Shown: positions 1-8,575, counted from the stretch's first letter. The stretch is DNA of 48,049 nucleotides from DTLC01 sp964555645 (GCA_964555645.1 CAZKTA010000022.1:1-48049), one strand, 5' to 3'. Numbers and translations are program-made. Notes: generated by a model from the sequence alone, not told the origin.

Positions 1-693
1 TGGTTCGATCTGGGCCTGCCGACCGTCGGCGAGAAGGCGAACCTGGCCCAGCGCGTGCGCAGCTTCTTGCGCAGCGAAGAGCTCCTGGTGGAGAAACTTC
101 CCCCCAAGCGCCTCCTTGAAAAGGCCCTGCATGCCGACGAGAAGGAAAAGCCGGTCGAGCAAATCGTCGAGGCGTTTTTGAGGTATCCGAACCTACCCAT
201 GCTCGAAGGCGAGCAGGTGGTGCACGAGGCCATCGGACAGGGCGTAAGCAGTGGCCTCTTTGGCCTGCGGATCGGCAACCGCCTTTACTTCAAGGAACCC
301 GTACCGCCATCAGACTTTGAATACGGCGCGGTTCTGGTCCGGGAGCCAGTCGCTGTGCCAACGACCGAAAGACCGGTGACCAAGCCGGGAGATGAGGTAG
401 CGCCGCCCATCGAAGGAGCCCCTTCTCCTGGTCCCGTGCCTCCATCCTTGCCCCAGCCGGGCGTGCAAACGTATACCCTGCGCACGAGAGTTTCGTGGGA
501 CAAACTCTCAGATTTCCTGCGTGGAGTGGTGATGCCGCTACACGGCGAAAGCGCAGAACTCGAGATCGAGGTTTCGCTGCGGGCGCGCTCGCAGCCCGGC
601 GGGTTCAAACAGACCACCCTCGAGCAAAAGGTTAAGGAAACGCTCAGGCAAATAGGCGCTGAGGTTCAAGAGCAACGTATGGACACGGAGTAA
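1..693 (+). CDS. C-terminal part of a DUF499-type ATPase (5' truncated by window edge)
   Basis: The frame is open from base 1, so the gene starts outside the window; 230 residues are visible. They contain a winged-helix-like segment (VVHEAIGQGVSSGLFGLRIG), a proline-rich linker of about 35 residues, and an alpha/beta tail containing SWDKLSDFLRGVVMPL and VKETLRQIGAEVQEQ. From memory of the family, this order matches the C-terminus of DUF499 AAA+ proteins, which occur beside DUF1156 methyltransferases and helicases in anti-phage loci; no profile search was possible. The AAA+ core is not visible. Remnants of a helicase and an HsdR follow, so the setting is a defence island. Whether the full gene is intact cannot be told from here. 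Confidence 0.55.
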   Translation, partial: WFDLGLPTVGEKANLAQRVRSFLRSEELLVEKLPPKRLLEKALHADEKEKPVEQIVEAFLRYPNLPMLEGEQVVHEAIGQGVSSGLFGLRIGNRLYFKEPVPPSDFEYGAVLVREPVAVPTTERPVTKPGDEVAPPIEGAPSPGPVPPSLPQPGVQTYTLRTRVSWDKLSDFLRGVVMPLHGESAELEIEVSLRARSQPGGFKQTTLEQKVKETLRQIGAEVQEQRMDTE

Positions 694-858
694 ATACCGG
701 ATATGGCGCCAACGCCCACGCGGTCTTTAGGGATTTGGTCCGACAGGCGGCAGAACAATCTTGAGGAGGGATTGATCCTCAAAAAGGAGTGCTGTGGATT
801 TGGCTTTGCACGGAATCGCGCTTTGTGGCATGGCGCTGGCTACCGTTGCCGGTTGAAT

Positions 859-1555
859 GGCAACGAGGGTGACCCCGAAAAGAAGGTTGAGGAATTCATT
901 CATTTCCTGCCAATGCTGGCCTATGACGGCAGCTCCATGCGGCAAATAGACACTGCCGGCGCGCCGTTGGGAAAGTGCCCTGCTGGTGAATGTAGACAAC
1001 GATACGCTCAGGCGTTTGATGAGCAACGAAGCCGCCCTGAACGCGCTCATGAACATCGAAGGCTTCAGAAACCTCAACCAGGAGATTGAAACCATCATCA
1101 ATAAATCCGAGGCTGTGAAAAAGGCAAAAAAAGAGGCAAACGACAGAGAGCTATCCGCCAGGGAGAAGAAACAACTGACAGAAAAAGAAAAGGAATACAA
1201 AAGCCTGAGAAAGAAAATCCAAAAGAAACTCATCAAGTTTGCCACGCGGATACCTGTTTTTATGTACTTAACCGATTACCGCGAACGGACTCTCAAGGAC
1301 GTGATTACCCGGCTGGAACCTGGCTTGTTCAAGAAAGTAACCGGTTTGACGGTAGAGGATTTTGAGCTTCTGGTCAGTCTCGGCGTTTTCAACAGCGCCT
1401 TGATGAATGATGCCGTCTATAAGTTCAAGAGATATGAAGACCCAAGCCTTGTTTATATGGGCATCAACAAGCATGAAGGCGAAGACATTGGGTTGTACGA
1501 TACGGTGTTGCGGCGGGAAGAATATGAGGCGAAGTTTATAGGCGAGGAAACATAA
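859..1555 (+). pseudogene. 3' remnant of a large DEAD/DEAH (type III R-M-like) helicase
   Basis: Two frames carry adjoining parts of one protein. Frame 1 from about 859 to 960 reads DPEKKVEEFIHFLPMLAYDG and then SSMRQIDTAG. Another frame, open from about 950, reads ARRWESALLVNVDN and continues for about 190 residues with a Lys/Glu-rich coiled coil, then KFATRIPVFMYLTDYRERT and LGVFNSALMNDAVYKF. I recognise these as the C-terminal region of roughly 1000-residue DEAD/DEAH helicases annotated as type III restriction subunits. About 15 residues expected between DTAG and ARRWES are missing and the frame changes there, so a small deletion destroyed the gene. The helicase core is absent upstream. 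The longest surviving reading frame is 986-1555 from a GTG. It is probably non-functional. Confidence 0.6.
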
Positions 1556-1673
1556 CCTACAATCAGGGCGGAAGGAGGCGGCCTAATAATTGAGGATAAA
1601 AGTGCTGTAGCCAGCAGGTAACAGGGGAGGTCGGCTGCCGGATAATCGACTGTATCGAAGCTGGGTTCGGCAG

Positions 1674-2654
1674 GCGCACCGCAGCCAGTACGACTTCGTG
1701 GACGGCTTCGCGCGCCACATGCGCGACGCGCTGCCGCATGCCTCGTTCATCGGCTTCACCGGCACGCCGGAAGAGCGCCTGGCGCTCCTGCCTGCCGCGC
1801 AGGAGCACATCCTCGCCCAGGAGAACGGCAAGGATCGCTGCGTCCGCGCCGTGCGCGAGTTATCGAAGGCATTCGCCTTGGCGGTGCCGCACGAAGAAGC
1901 CTTGCGCATCCGCGACGAGGTGGCCTTTTTTCAGGCTGTTGCGGCGGCACTGTCCAAGCGCGCACCAGACGACCGGCGCACCGAGGAGGAGCTGGATCAC
2001 GCCATCCGGCAGATTGTCTCCAAGGCCATTGCGCCGGAAGGCGTGGTGGATTTGTTCGCCGCCGCGGGTCTGAAGAAGCCGGACATTTCGATTCTGTCCG
2101 ACGAGTTCCTGGCCGAGGTGCGCGGCTTGCCGCAGAAGAACCTCGCCGTTGAGCTGCTGCAGAAATTGCTCAGGGGCGAGATCAGCATTCGGCGCCGTAA
2201 GAACATTGTGCAAGCCCGCTCCTTTGCCGAGATGTTGGAGCAGACCATCCGCCGCTACCAGAACCGGGCGATCGAGGCGGCGCAAGTAATCGAGGAATTG
2301 ATCCAACTCGCGAAGGAGATGCGGCAAGCGGACGCACGCGGCGAAGCGTTGGGGCTTTCCGAGGACGAGCTGGCGTTCTACGACGCGCTGGAGACCAACG
2401 ACAGCGCGGTCAAGGTGCTGGGCGACGAGACGCTGCGCACCATCGCCCGCGAACTGGTCCAGACGGTGCGCAATAACGTGACGATTGATTGGACGCTGCG
2501 AGAGAACGTGCGCGCGCAGTTGCGTGTGCTCGTAAAGCGCGTCCTGCGCAAGTACGGTTACCCACCGGACAAGCAAGAGAAGGCGACCCAGACGGTGCTG
2601 GAACAAGCGGAGGTGGTATCGGCAGAGTGTGCGTTGGCAAGTAAAGAAGTCTAA
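1674..2654 (+). pseudogene. hsdR: Type I restriction subunit HsdR remnant with internal deletion
   Basis: The frame opens with AHRSQYDFVDGFARHMRD, the HsdR segment that normally follows the DE of the DEAH box; here the DE is replaced, so the 5' end is lost at about 1674. Motif III SFIGFTGTP follows and is joined directly to EERLALLPAAQEHILAQ, which in intact HsdR lies several hundred residues further on, after the second helicase half. The rest (about 290 residues) is the HsdR C-terminal helical domain (DUF3387 type), ending naturally at 2654. The largest single frame begins at GTG 1698 (318 aa). The nuclease domain, Walker A and RecA2 domain are all missing, so restriction activity is impossible. 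No hsdM or hsdS is present. Confidence 0.8.
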
Positions 2655-2985
2655 CGACAGGTTGCAATGTACACGCTCCATGGTCGAGTGCAGTGCTTAA
2701 CAGTTTGACTGCCAAGTTAACCGGTGGGTTGGAATTCAAGCTGTGTGACATTGTTTGACTGGGCATTGAGGTTCGGTGTACTCGAGCATGCGATTTCCAA
2801 TTGTAGGCTTGCGAACATTGCACAATGTAGGGCACAGTTTTTTGTCATGTTGACGCTGGGCAAGTGGCGTAGATACAGTTGAATCGTGAAGGCCCGCACA
2901 TACAGAGAAACAAACACCGCAAACACAGTTGGGGGCGCTCCCCTAGTGCAAGTTAAATGACTCCACCACGAGACCAATTGTCAAT
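2655..2985. other. Spacer without recognisable gene
   Basis: About 330 bp between the HsdR remnant and a small membrane-protein gene. I see no convincing coding frame, RNA gene or repeat. Base composition changes around here from the GC-rich defence remnants to the style of the rest of the window. Confidence 0.5.
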
Positions 2986-3309
2986 ATGAGCCAGTTACAT
3001 TTCACTGAGGAAGAACGCACACTGATTGCTGCAATGATAGCTCCGCGCGAGAGTATTGGTTACCAGATCGGTTCGTACGCAAGTGCACTGGTGCCTGTGG
3101 TGCTTATTGCTGGGTACGGCTTTTTGCACAACGACATTGTGGCTGTGGTTGTGGCATTTGTTGGGCTTTTGATTTACGTGGGTTAGCAGGCATGGCGCGA
3201 TATTCGATACGGTGCTCTATGGAGCTCGATTTTCCGCAAAATTGCCGAGCACGAAGGAACGTTTAAGAATGTTTCGCCAGATACACCGAACCGGACGTCG
3301 ACGGGTTGA
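2986..3309 (+). pseudogene. Small membrane protein gene interrupted by in-frame TAG
   Basis: An ATG at 2986 opens a frame with a charged N-terminus (MSQLHFTEEERTLIAAMI) and two adjacent hydrophobic segments (about residues 28-45 and 50-65). It meets TAG at 3184-3186. The same frame then stays open for 40 more codons to a TGA at 3307-3309, and this part looks like genuine protein (QAWRDIRYGALWSSIFRKIA). A two-helix membrane protein with a cytoplasmic amphipathic tail, 107 codons long, is the natural reading; TAG may derive from TGG (Trp). I do not recognise the family. It could be a pseudogene, a sequencing error, or less likely an amber readthrough site. Confidence 0.5.
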
Positions 3310-3327
3310 GAAGCGCAGAAAAAGTGG

Positions 3328-3372
3328 TCCGTGGCATCGCAGTTGCGCTGTAGCAGCAGTTGATGCCACGGA
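3328..3372. other. Perfect 11-bp inverted repeat (hairpin)
   Basis: TCCGTGGCATC at 3328-3338 is exactly complementary to GATGCCACGGA at 3362-3372, with a 23-nt loop. It lies just after the interrupted small gene and upstream of the aldo/keto reductase. No T-run follows, so it is not a canonical terminator; it may be an RNA hairpin or an operator. Confidence 0.45.
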
Positions 3373-3505
3373 ATCGTGCCCCCAGTTGTGGGTCAAGTTC
3401 TGTACCTGCCTGCCGACAATTGGGCCGCGTGTAACCGTACGCGACGATGTGTTTTTACGTTGCATAGGAAGGTGTAGTTGAGAAAACCTCCGGTGCTAAA
3501 CAGTT

Positions 3506-4333
3506 ATGAGTGTACTTAGTGAAACGTTTGGGCTTTGGAACGGTGTAAAGATCCCGAAGCTTGCGCTTGGTACGTGGCAAATGCCAGCAGGCAATGTTAC
3601 TTATGATGCCGTATTATTTGCGCTGCAGCACGGGTACAGACACATAGATACCGCTTACGCTTACGGGAACGAGCAAAGCGTCGGTAAAGCAGTGCGCGAC
3701 TCTGGGCTTGCGCGCGCCGATGTGTTTGTGACAACCAAACTACCGGCTGAAATCAAGTCATACGATGGCGCCCTTGAATACTTTGATCTGACGATGGCAA
3801 ATCTCGGTCTTGGTTACGTTGATCTATACCTGATCCACGCGCCGTGGCCATGGCACAGGAAGGGTGAAGATTTTACCCGGGAAAACATCAAGGTCTGGAA
3901 AGCGTTCGAGGAGATTTATCGCAGTGGCCGCTGCCGCGCAATTGGCGTGTCGAACTTCGATGTGCGGGACCTGCTTGTGTTGATGGACAACTGCACCATC
4001 AAACCGATGGCAAACCAGATAAAGTTTTTTATCGGTTTCACGCAGCCGGGGCTGACGCAGTTTTGCCAAAAGAACGATATTTTGGTTCAGGCATACTCGC
4101 CGTTTGCCACGGGCAGGATTTTCCGCAACGAACACATCGCCGCTGTGGCAAAGAACTATAACAGGTCAGTAGCGCAGATTTGCATAAGGTATGTGCTGCA
4201 GAAAGGCGCGTTGCCAATACCGAAGTCTGTTCATCCAGAGTACATCATTGAAAATGCCGACATTGACTTTGAGATTTCCGCTGAGGACATGAACTACCTC
4301 GATTCACTCAAAGCGCCGCTAAACACAGTGTGA
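3506..4333 (+). CDS. Aldo/keto reductase
   Basis: A 275-residue TIM-barrel oxidoreductase of the aldo/keto reductase superfamily, which reduces carbonyls with NADPH in the cytoplasm. All four catalytic residues are visible: Asp48 and Tyr53 in HIDTAYAYGNE, Lys78 in FVTTKLP, and His111 in LYLIHAPWPW. The family signature GRCRAIGVSNF and the C-terminal coenzyme-binding stretch PIPKSVHPEYI are intact. Length is normal. It resembles the 2,5-diketogluconate/methylglyoxal reductase branch (YvgN/DkgA-like), but the natural substrate cannot be read from the sequence. It stands alone, with spacers on both sides. Confidence 0.95.
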   Translation: MSVLSETFGLWNGVKIPKLALGTWQMPAGNVTYDAVLFALQHGYRHIDTAYAYGNEQSVGKAVRDSGLARADVFVTTKLPAEIKSYDGALEYFDLTMANLGLGYVDLYLIHAPWPWHRKGEDFTRENIKVWKAFEEIYRSGRCRAIGVSNFDVRDLLVLMDNCTIKPMANQIKFFIGFTQPGLTQFCQKNDILVQAYSPFATGRIFRNEHIAAVAKNYNRSVAQICIRYVLQKGALPIPKSVHPEYIIENADIDFEISAEDMNYLDSLKAPLNTV

Positions 4334-4960
4334 GAAACCGGTTGTGTGCATTGCATCGGGAGGAGTACGCGTCTGAGGGAAAACCAGACACGAGCATCGC
4401 GATATCAAGCCGATCCGAACACAAAGGTGATAACGGGCCGAGTCAATGTCGTAGGCGCAATACATAGGCTGACCTGCGCAGAAAGGTTCTGTTTAGGTTA
4501 TGCCAGGTACGGTTTAGAATTGGATCACTGCCAAAAGACAAGTGCAACCTGCGTGTGCAGCGGGCAGATGACTACCTAACCTACTGAACCAGGAAAAACT
4601 GGATTGGCGAGTACAGCCCTCACGGCGTGTCGCTGGAGCTGCCTGGCTGTGCGTGCGCGCACGTAGACACGCCTTGTGTCCAGCGCCTTTCGATGCCGGT
4701 ACGCAGGTTGGTTCGGAAACAAGTTTGCGCTGAGTGTGTTTTGCGCCAGGACGAGCACCCCCACGTGCGGGGAACGCGTGCGTTCACCATCCAACTAAGT
4801 AATCTGTGTTAAATGGTACACGTAACACGGCGAAAATGCTATTACACCGACAAGCAGCATCTCAAAAGCAATTGAAATAGTTTTTGGAACGTGGCGCTTC
4901 CTCTTTTTGAGGAAACGGTCTGGCAAATCATCCGTTTGTACAACTACATGGCGTGAAAAG
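4334..4960. other. Spacer without recognisable gene
   Basis: About 630 bp between convergent genes. Short frames on both strands lack protein-like character. The only structure seen is a small hairpin, TTCCTC-TTTTT-GAGGAA at 4898-4914, about 45 bp beyond the 3' end of the minus-strand Ton operon. It is AT-rich and too weak to call a terminator with confidence. Confidence 0.5.
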
Positions 4961-5185
4961 CTAAAATTCGATCGGGCTGTTCATCCTGCCGCACTGTGGG
5001 CAACGTGACAGGTCAACGTCATGATCGTCTGTGTAAACGTAACTGCAGTTCAAGCATCTGAAGATACGGTCTTCAGAGTGGGTGGGTTCGAACTGCCTGC
5101 GCTGCAGTTCATGGTAGAAGCTGACTGCAGCAATTGCGCCTAGTGTAACAACAACATACGCAAAGATTAGTGCTTCATGTGACAT
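4961..5185 (-). CDS. Small membrane-anchored zinc-ribbon protein
   Basis: A 74-residue protein with one N-terminal membrane helix (about residues 7-25) and a C-terminal zinc ribbon: CLNC at 44-47 and CPQC at 62-65. The topology suggests the ribbon is on the cytoplasmic side, but this is inference. It is the last gene of the exbB-exbD-tonB-like operon, starting 3 bp after the TonB-like stop, so it is almost certainly cotranscribed. I do not recognise a named family. A rubredoxin-like or nucleic-acid-binding ribbon would both fit. Confidence 0.7.
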   Translation of the reverse strand: MSHEALIFAYVVVTLGAIAAVSFYHELQRRQFEPTHSEDRIFRCLNCSYVYTDDHDVDLSRCPQCGRMNSPIEF

Positions 5186-5188
5186 TGT

Positions 5189-6007
5189 TCAGTTTGATTG
5201 GACAGGCGCGTTAGTAGCTGTACCGGCGGTTGTGTGCCACCAAAAGATCATCGTACCCGAGGTGAGTCCAGTCGGTGCAGCCCCGAGCGGTTGCGAGCGT
5301 GTCTCTGGTAGCGGTTCCCACTCGGCTGATCGAGCGATCTCCAATGCAAATTTATCAGCCTGCTCGGACCCACTTTGCGCAAGCAGTGTGGCGGAGTGTA
5401 CCTGACCACTTGCATCCACTACAACACGAACCATGGTTGGGCGCAGGATGTCGTCTGCACGCCACGACGGTAAATCCAATTGTGCGAGCAACCGTCTAGC
5501 TGCAATGTCGCCTGTAATTGTAAGGGTAGACTTGTACTGCAGAACCGGTTGAGTTGGTTCAATCGTTTGTGTGAAGAACTCGGTTGCGATTTTTTCGGCA
5601 ACTTCGAATCTGTGGCTTATGTTTTCGTTTATCACGGTATCAAACCAGCTTCCTAAATGGGTACTGCGCAACGGCAGGAATGCAGGTGGTTCACGCCACT
5701 CGAAGGGCGGGTAGTCCACCTGCACAATACGAAACCATGCATGACCTGAAAAAGTGTTTGGCCATGCCCATGCAAAAATGGTTGGCTCAACCGCAAGTGC
5801 AATATCTTTTGCGTACTCATGTGCAAACAAGACGTGTGGGCTGGTCTCGACCTGTCTAGGTGCGGGTGTTTTGCGTTCTGCAAACAGCAACACAAAAACA
5901 ACCTGCAAAATAAAAATCGCAACGACAAAAAGCGCGACTTTGCCAGTGCCCCACCCACCGGTGTGTTCATGCACAAATTCGGTTTGTGTTTGTGTGTTGT
6001 TCATCAC
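5189..6007 (-). CDS. TonB-like energy transducer
   Basis: A 272-residue protein with a short cytoplasmic N-terminus, one membrane helix (about residues 23-43) and a long periplasmic part. Near residues 185-235 a TonB C-terminal-like segment is visible (LRPTMVRVVVDASGQVHSAT, then ALEIARSAEWEPLP), which in TonB contacts outer-membrane receptors. The usual Pro-rich spacer is absent and the middle region is not recognisable, so this is a divergent member. Its start overlaps the ExbD stop by 4 bp (ATGA), and ExbB precedes ExbD; a Ton/Tol-type complex using proton motive force to act on the outer membrane is the best reading. Confidence 0.75.
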   Translation of the reverse strand: MMNNTQTQTEFVHEHTGGWGTGKVALFVVAIFILQVVFVLLFAERKTPAPRQVETSPHVLFAHEYAKDIALAVEPTIFAWAWPNTFSGHAWFRIVQVDYPPFEWREPPAFLPLRSTHLGSWFDTVINENISHRFEVAEKIATEFFTQTIEPTQPVLQYKSTLTITGDIAARRLLAQLDLPSWRADDILRPTMVRVVVDASGQVHSATLLAQSGSEQADKFALEIARSAEWEPLPETRSQPLGAAPTGLTSGTMIFWWHTTAGTATNAPVQSN

Positions 6008-6438
6008 GGACGTGAGCGTGTTTGCACAGGCTCGAACGGCCGTGGTAACACCGCCAACAATACGTCGTTAATCCCGCTTTCGCGCGCCAATAAAACAAGG
6101 TTGAGCACAGACTCGTGTTGTGCTGCTTTGTCAGCTCGGATAACCAGCACAACTGATTCGGCCGATTTTTGTGCGACAGCCTGTAAGCGTTTTCTTAACT
6201 GGGGCGGTTCGATAAGCTGGTTTTCAAAATACAGTTGTCCGTTCTGGTCCAGCGTAACTGCAACAGTGGGCTTGTCGGTGCCGGGTAAATCGGTAGCGTT
6301 TGGAATTTGGACTTGCACGCCTGGCGTATAAACAAGCCCAACCAGTAACAAGAAAATTATAAGCAGTATAAACACCGCCAACCATGCCGCGGGATCGAGC
6401 TGACCTGTAAAAATGCGTGTGTTGCGTTGAAATTTCAT
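6004..6438 (-). CDS. exbD: ExbD/TolR biopolymer transport protein
   Basis: A 144-residue protein with the ExbD/TolR plan: short N-terminus, one membrane helix (about residues 18-36) preceded by Asp15, and a periplasmic domain. In ExbD an Asp at this helix carries protons. The C-terminal domain contains VAVTLDQNGQLYFENQLI and VVLVIRADKAAQHESVL, typical of the family. It overlaps ExbB (upstream) and the TonB-like gene (downstream) by 4 bp each, so the three are translationally coupled. ExbD rather than TolR is chosen because a TonB-like gene follows. Confidence 0.88.
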   Translation of the reverse strand: MKFQRNTRIFTGQLDPAAWLAVFILLIIFLLLVGLVYTPGVQVQIPNATDLPGTDKPTVAVTLDQNGQLYFENQLIEPPQLRKRLQAVAQKSAESVVLVIRADKAAQHESVLNLVLLARESGINDVLLAVLPRPFEPVQTRSRP

Positions 6439-7061
6439 TGTGTTTTCTGCTCGGTTTTTTCGGTCACAATGTTGACTATCTCAGTTGCGGCGCGTTCCAT
6501 GTCCAACACGATTTCGTTGACCCTGTGCACAAGGTAGTTGTAGCCGGCGTAGCTTGGGATTGCCACTGCGAGTCCCGCTGCAGCACAGATCAACGCGCGC
6601 CAGATACCGCTAGACAGTTGGTTAACCTGCGCATAAAGACCTGCCTGTTCGATTTGTCCAAACACCTCAATCAGACCAAGCACCGTGCCAAGTAACCCCA
6701 GCAGTGGCGCGATCTGCGCAATTGTTGCCAACAAGTTTAGTTTTTCTTCAAGGCGCGGTACTTCAACCAGACCAGCTTGCTCGACAGCTTCCTTAACGCG
6801 GTCGCGGTCTTGGTCGCGATTTAAAATGGCGGCTTTTACAAGGCGCGCGACTGGCCCCGGTGTAGCATCGCAAATTGAGATTGCCTCGACGACATTTTCG
6901 CGTCGCAGCACAGTGCGCACGCCATTAAGGAACTCGGTCGAGTTAATCTGTGCCCTGTGGTAGTGCACGAGCCGCTCGACAAACACCGCTATTGCCAATG
7001 CGCTAATAAGCAGTAACAGCCACAGCACTGGCCCGCCCTGTGTCATGAAACTTGGCAGCAT
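6435..7061 (-). CDS. exbB: ExbB/TolQ/MotA-type proton channel
   Basis: A 208-residue inner-membrane protein with three helices (about residues 10-28, 110-133 and 155-177). The conserved segment APLLGLLGTVLGLIEVF and the following ICAAAGLAVAIPSYAGYN are the MotA/TolQ/ExbB signature. The frame extends 31 codons upstream to 7154, but the ATG at 7061 gives the normal ExbB start, with the first helix beginning about ten residues in. It is the first gene of the four-gene operon; a divergent spacer of about 200 bp separates it from the dUTPase gene and presumably carries the promoter. Subunits form the pentameric channel around ExbD. Confidence 0.9.
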   Translation of the reverse strand: MLPSFMTQGGPVLWLLLLISALAIAVFVERLVHYHRAQINSTEFLNGVRTVLRRENVVEAISICDATPGPVARLVKAAILNRDQDRDRVKEAVEQAGLVEVPRLEEKLNLLATIAQIAPLLGLLGTVLGLIEVFGQIEQAGLYAQVNQLSSGIWRALICAAAGLAVAIPSYAGYNYLVHRVNEIVLDMERAATEIVNIVTEKTEQKTQ

Positions 7062-7261
7062 GGGTTTCTTTATATGTTCAGCTGCACAAAGTTCAAAGTG
7101 CAAAAGTTTAATTTCATTATGTCTTGGGCGTATGGGCGAATGTGTACAGGGCATGTGGAGCCAGAAAAAACCGCGTCAATTCGATTGCTTTCGCCACTTT
7201 GACTGTGTTGTGAACAATTTGGGCTTGCGTATTGCACTTTGTGGTCAAATGCTCGGTCGGT

Positions 7262-7642
7262 ATGCAAAAACCCGACCAACTCCACGAACTCTTCCGAATG
7301 CAAAAGGCGCTCAACGAGCGGATTGGGGTCCGGCCGGAGTGCATGTCACAAGAGGAAAAAGTCCAATGGATACTGAACTTTTGCCGTGCGATGTCGCAGG
7401 AGATAGCCGAGTTGACAGACAGCGTGCCGTGGAAATGGTGGGCAAAATACCAAAAGTTCGACGAACAAAATGCACGGGTCGAGGTTGTTGACCTATTGCA
7501 TTTTTTGATCAGCCTCGCTCAGGTGCTGGGTATGAGCGCAGATGACCTGTTTAATGCTTACGTTAAGAAGAATCGGGTCAACTTCGACCGGCAAGACACA
7601 GGTTACACCGTTAAAAACGAACACGATTCAAGACATATTTAG
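7262..7642 (+). CDS. dUTPase, dimeric (MazG-like) type
   Basis: A 126-residue all-alpha NTP pyrophosphatase. It has CRAMSQEIAELTDSVPWKWW, containing the first metal-binding Glu pair, and ARVEVVDLLHFLISLAQVLG, containing the second (E and D of EVVD). The tail GYTVKNEHDSRHI also matches the dUTPase_2 family. It hydrolyses dUTP to dUMP and PPi, limiting uracil in DNA and feeding dTMP synthesis. The frame opens earlier at 7232, but the ATG at 7262 begins the conserved part. The hypoxanthine phosphoribosyltransferase gene follows in the same direction, so nucleotide metabolism is a shared theme. Confidence 0.88.
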   Translation: MQKPDQLHELFRMQKALNERIGVRPECMSQEEKVQWILNFCRAMSQEIAELTDSVPWKWWAKYQKFDEQNARVEVVDLLHFLISLAQVLGMSADDLFNAYVKKNRVNFDRQDTGYTVKNEHDSRHI

Positions 7643-7719
7643 CTGGGTGCGCCTACCCTATAGATTTGGGGTGAATGCAGGTGTGTGGATTGCATCGGTA
7701 GCAGGCGCGGCCCGGCAAA

Positions 7720-8388
7720 ATGAACCGCGGATTTTCGAACTTGAAAGTAAAGTCGCCAAAAAAATTGCTCCTAAGCAGTGCCGCTGAAGTGCCAGCTCGC
7801 TGGCGCAGGGAGGTCGAACGTGTCATTGTTACCGAGCAACAACTCGCAAAACGCGTTCGAGAGCTTGCACGCCAAATCGAACGCGATTTCCGCGGACGCG
7901 AACTTGTTGTTGTGTCTTTGCTCAATGGCACGGTGATGTTCTTGGCCGATTTACTAAGGCACATCGCAATCCCGTTGCGACTTGATTTTATCGGTGTCAC
8001 AAGCTACGGCCCAGGGACCGAATCCGGCGAATTGGTCGTAACAAAAGAACTCCGACTGGATGTGCGTGGGCGAGATGTACTGCTGGTGGACGACATTTTG
8101 GACACGGGCAAAACACTGAGCTACGTGTTGCCTATGCTCCGCGCACTTAAACCGCGCCGCATTCGAGTCTGCGTTCTGCTGGATAAACCCTCGCGCCGAG
8201 TCGAAGATATCGAAGCCGATTACGTCGGGTTTCAAATTCCGGATTACTTTGTGGTTGGGTACGGACTTGACTTTGCGGAACGATACCGGAACCTGCCGTT
8301 CATAGGGGTGTTGTACCCACACATTTACAAGAAGATTTGTAAGGCAGTTGTTGCAAATCATTTTCGAAAACCCCGTCGCGCAAGATAA
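7720..8388 (+). CDS. hpt: Hypoxanthine phosphoribosyltransferase
   Basis: A 222-residue purine-salvage enzyme that converts hypoxanthine or guanine plus PRPP to IMP or GMP. The PRPP-binding motif VLLVDDILDTGKT is at about residues 120-132. The family segments SLLNGTVMFLADL and DFIGVTSYG are present, as is the base-binding region DKPSRRVEDIEADYVGF with the later FVVGYGLDFAERYRNLP. The catalytic Asp is in DDILDTG. About 30 extra residues precede the usual start, so the true start could lie downstream, although I see no better ATG. It lies 77 bp after the dUTPase gene. Confidence 0.93.
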   Translation: MNRGFSNLKVKSPKKLLLSSAAEVPARWRREVERVIVTEQQLAKRVRELARQIERDFRGRELVVVSLLNGTVMFLADLLRHIAIPLRLDFIGVTSYGPGTESGELVVTKELRLDVRGRDVLLVDDILDTGKTLSYVLPMLRALKPRRIRVCVLLDKPSRRVEDIEADYVGFQIPDYFVVGYGLDFAERYRNLPFIGVLYPHIYKKICKAVVANHFRKPRRAR

Positions 8389-8575
8389 ATCAGCTTTTCA
8401 GATGTGCACGCCGGTGTCGTGTCAGTGATAGAGTCGTAGAAGCAAACTACGTGCACAGACATACGTTTTATTTGACGCCAGAATGACCATGTAATAGGCT
8501 CGGTCCGGTTTTGGGCAATGCCGGGGAGGTTCCCGGGGTTGGCCATGAATTGATTTAACGTAATTTGACCAAGCG

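Noticed and set aside
1860..2681. 273-residue reading frame opposite the HsdR remnant
   Set aside because: It mirrors the recognisable HsdR frame, has no family resemblance, and arises from GC-rich codon composition.
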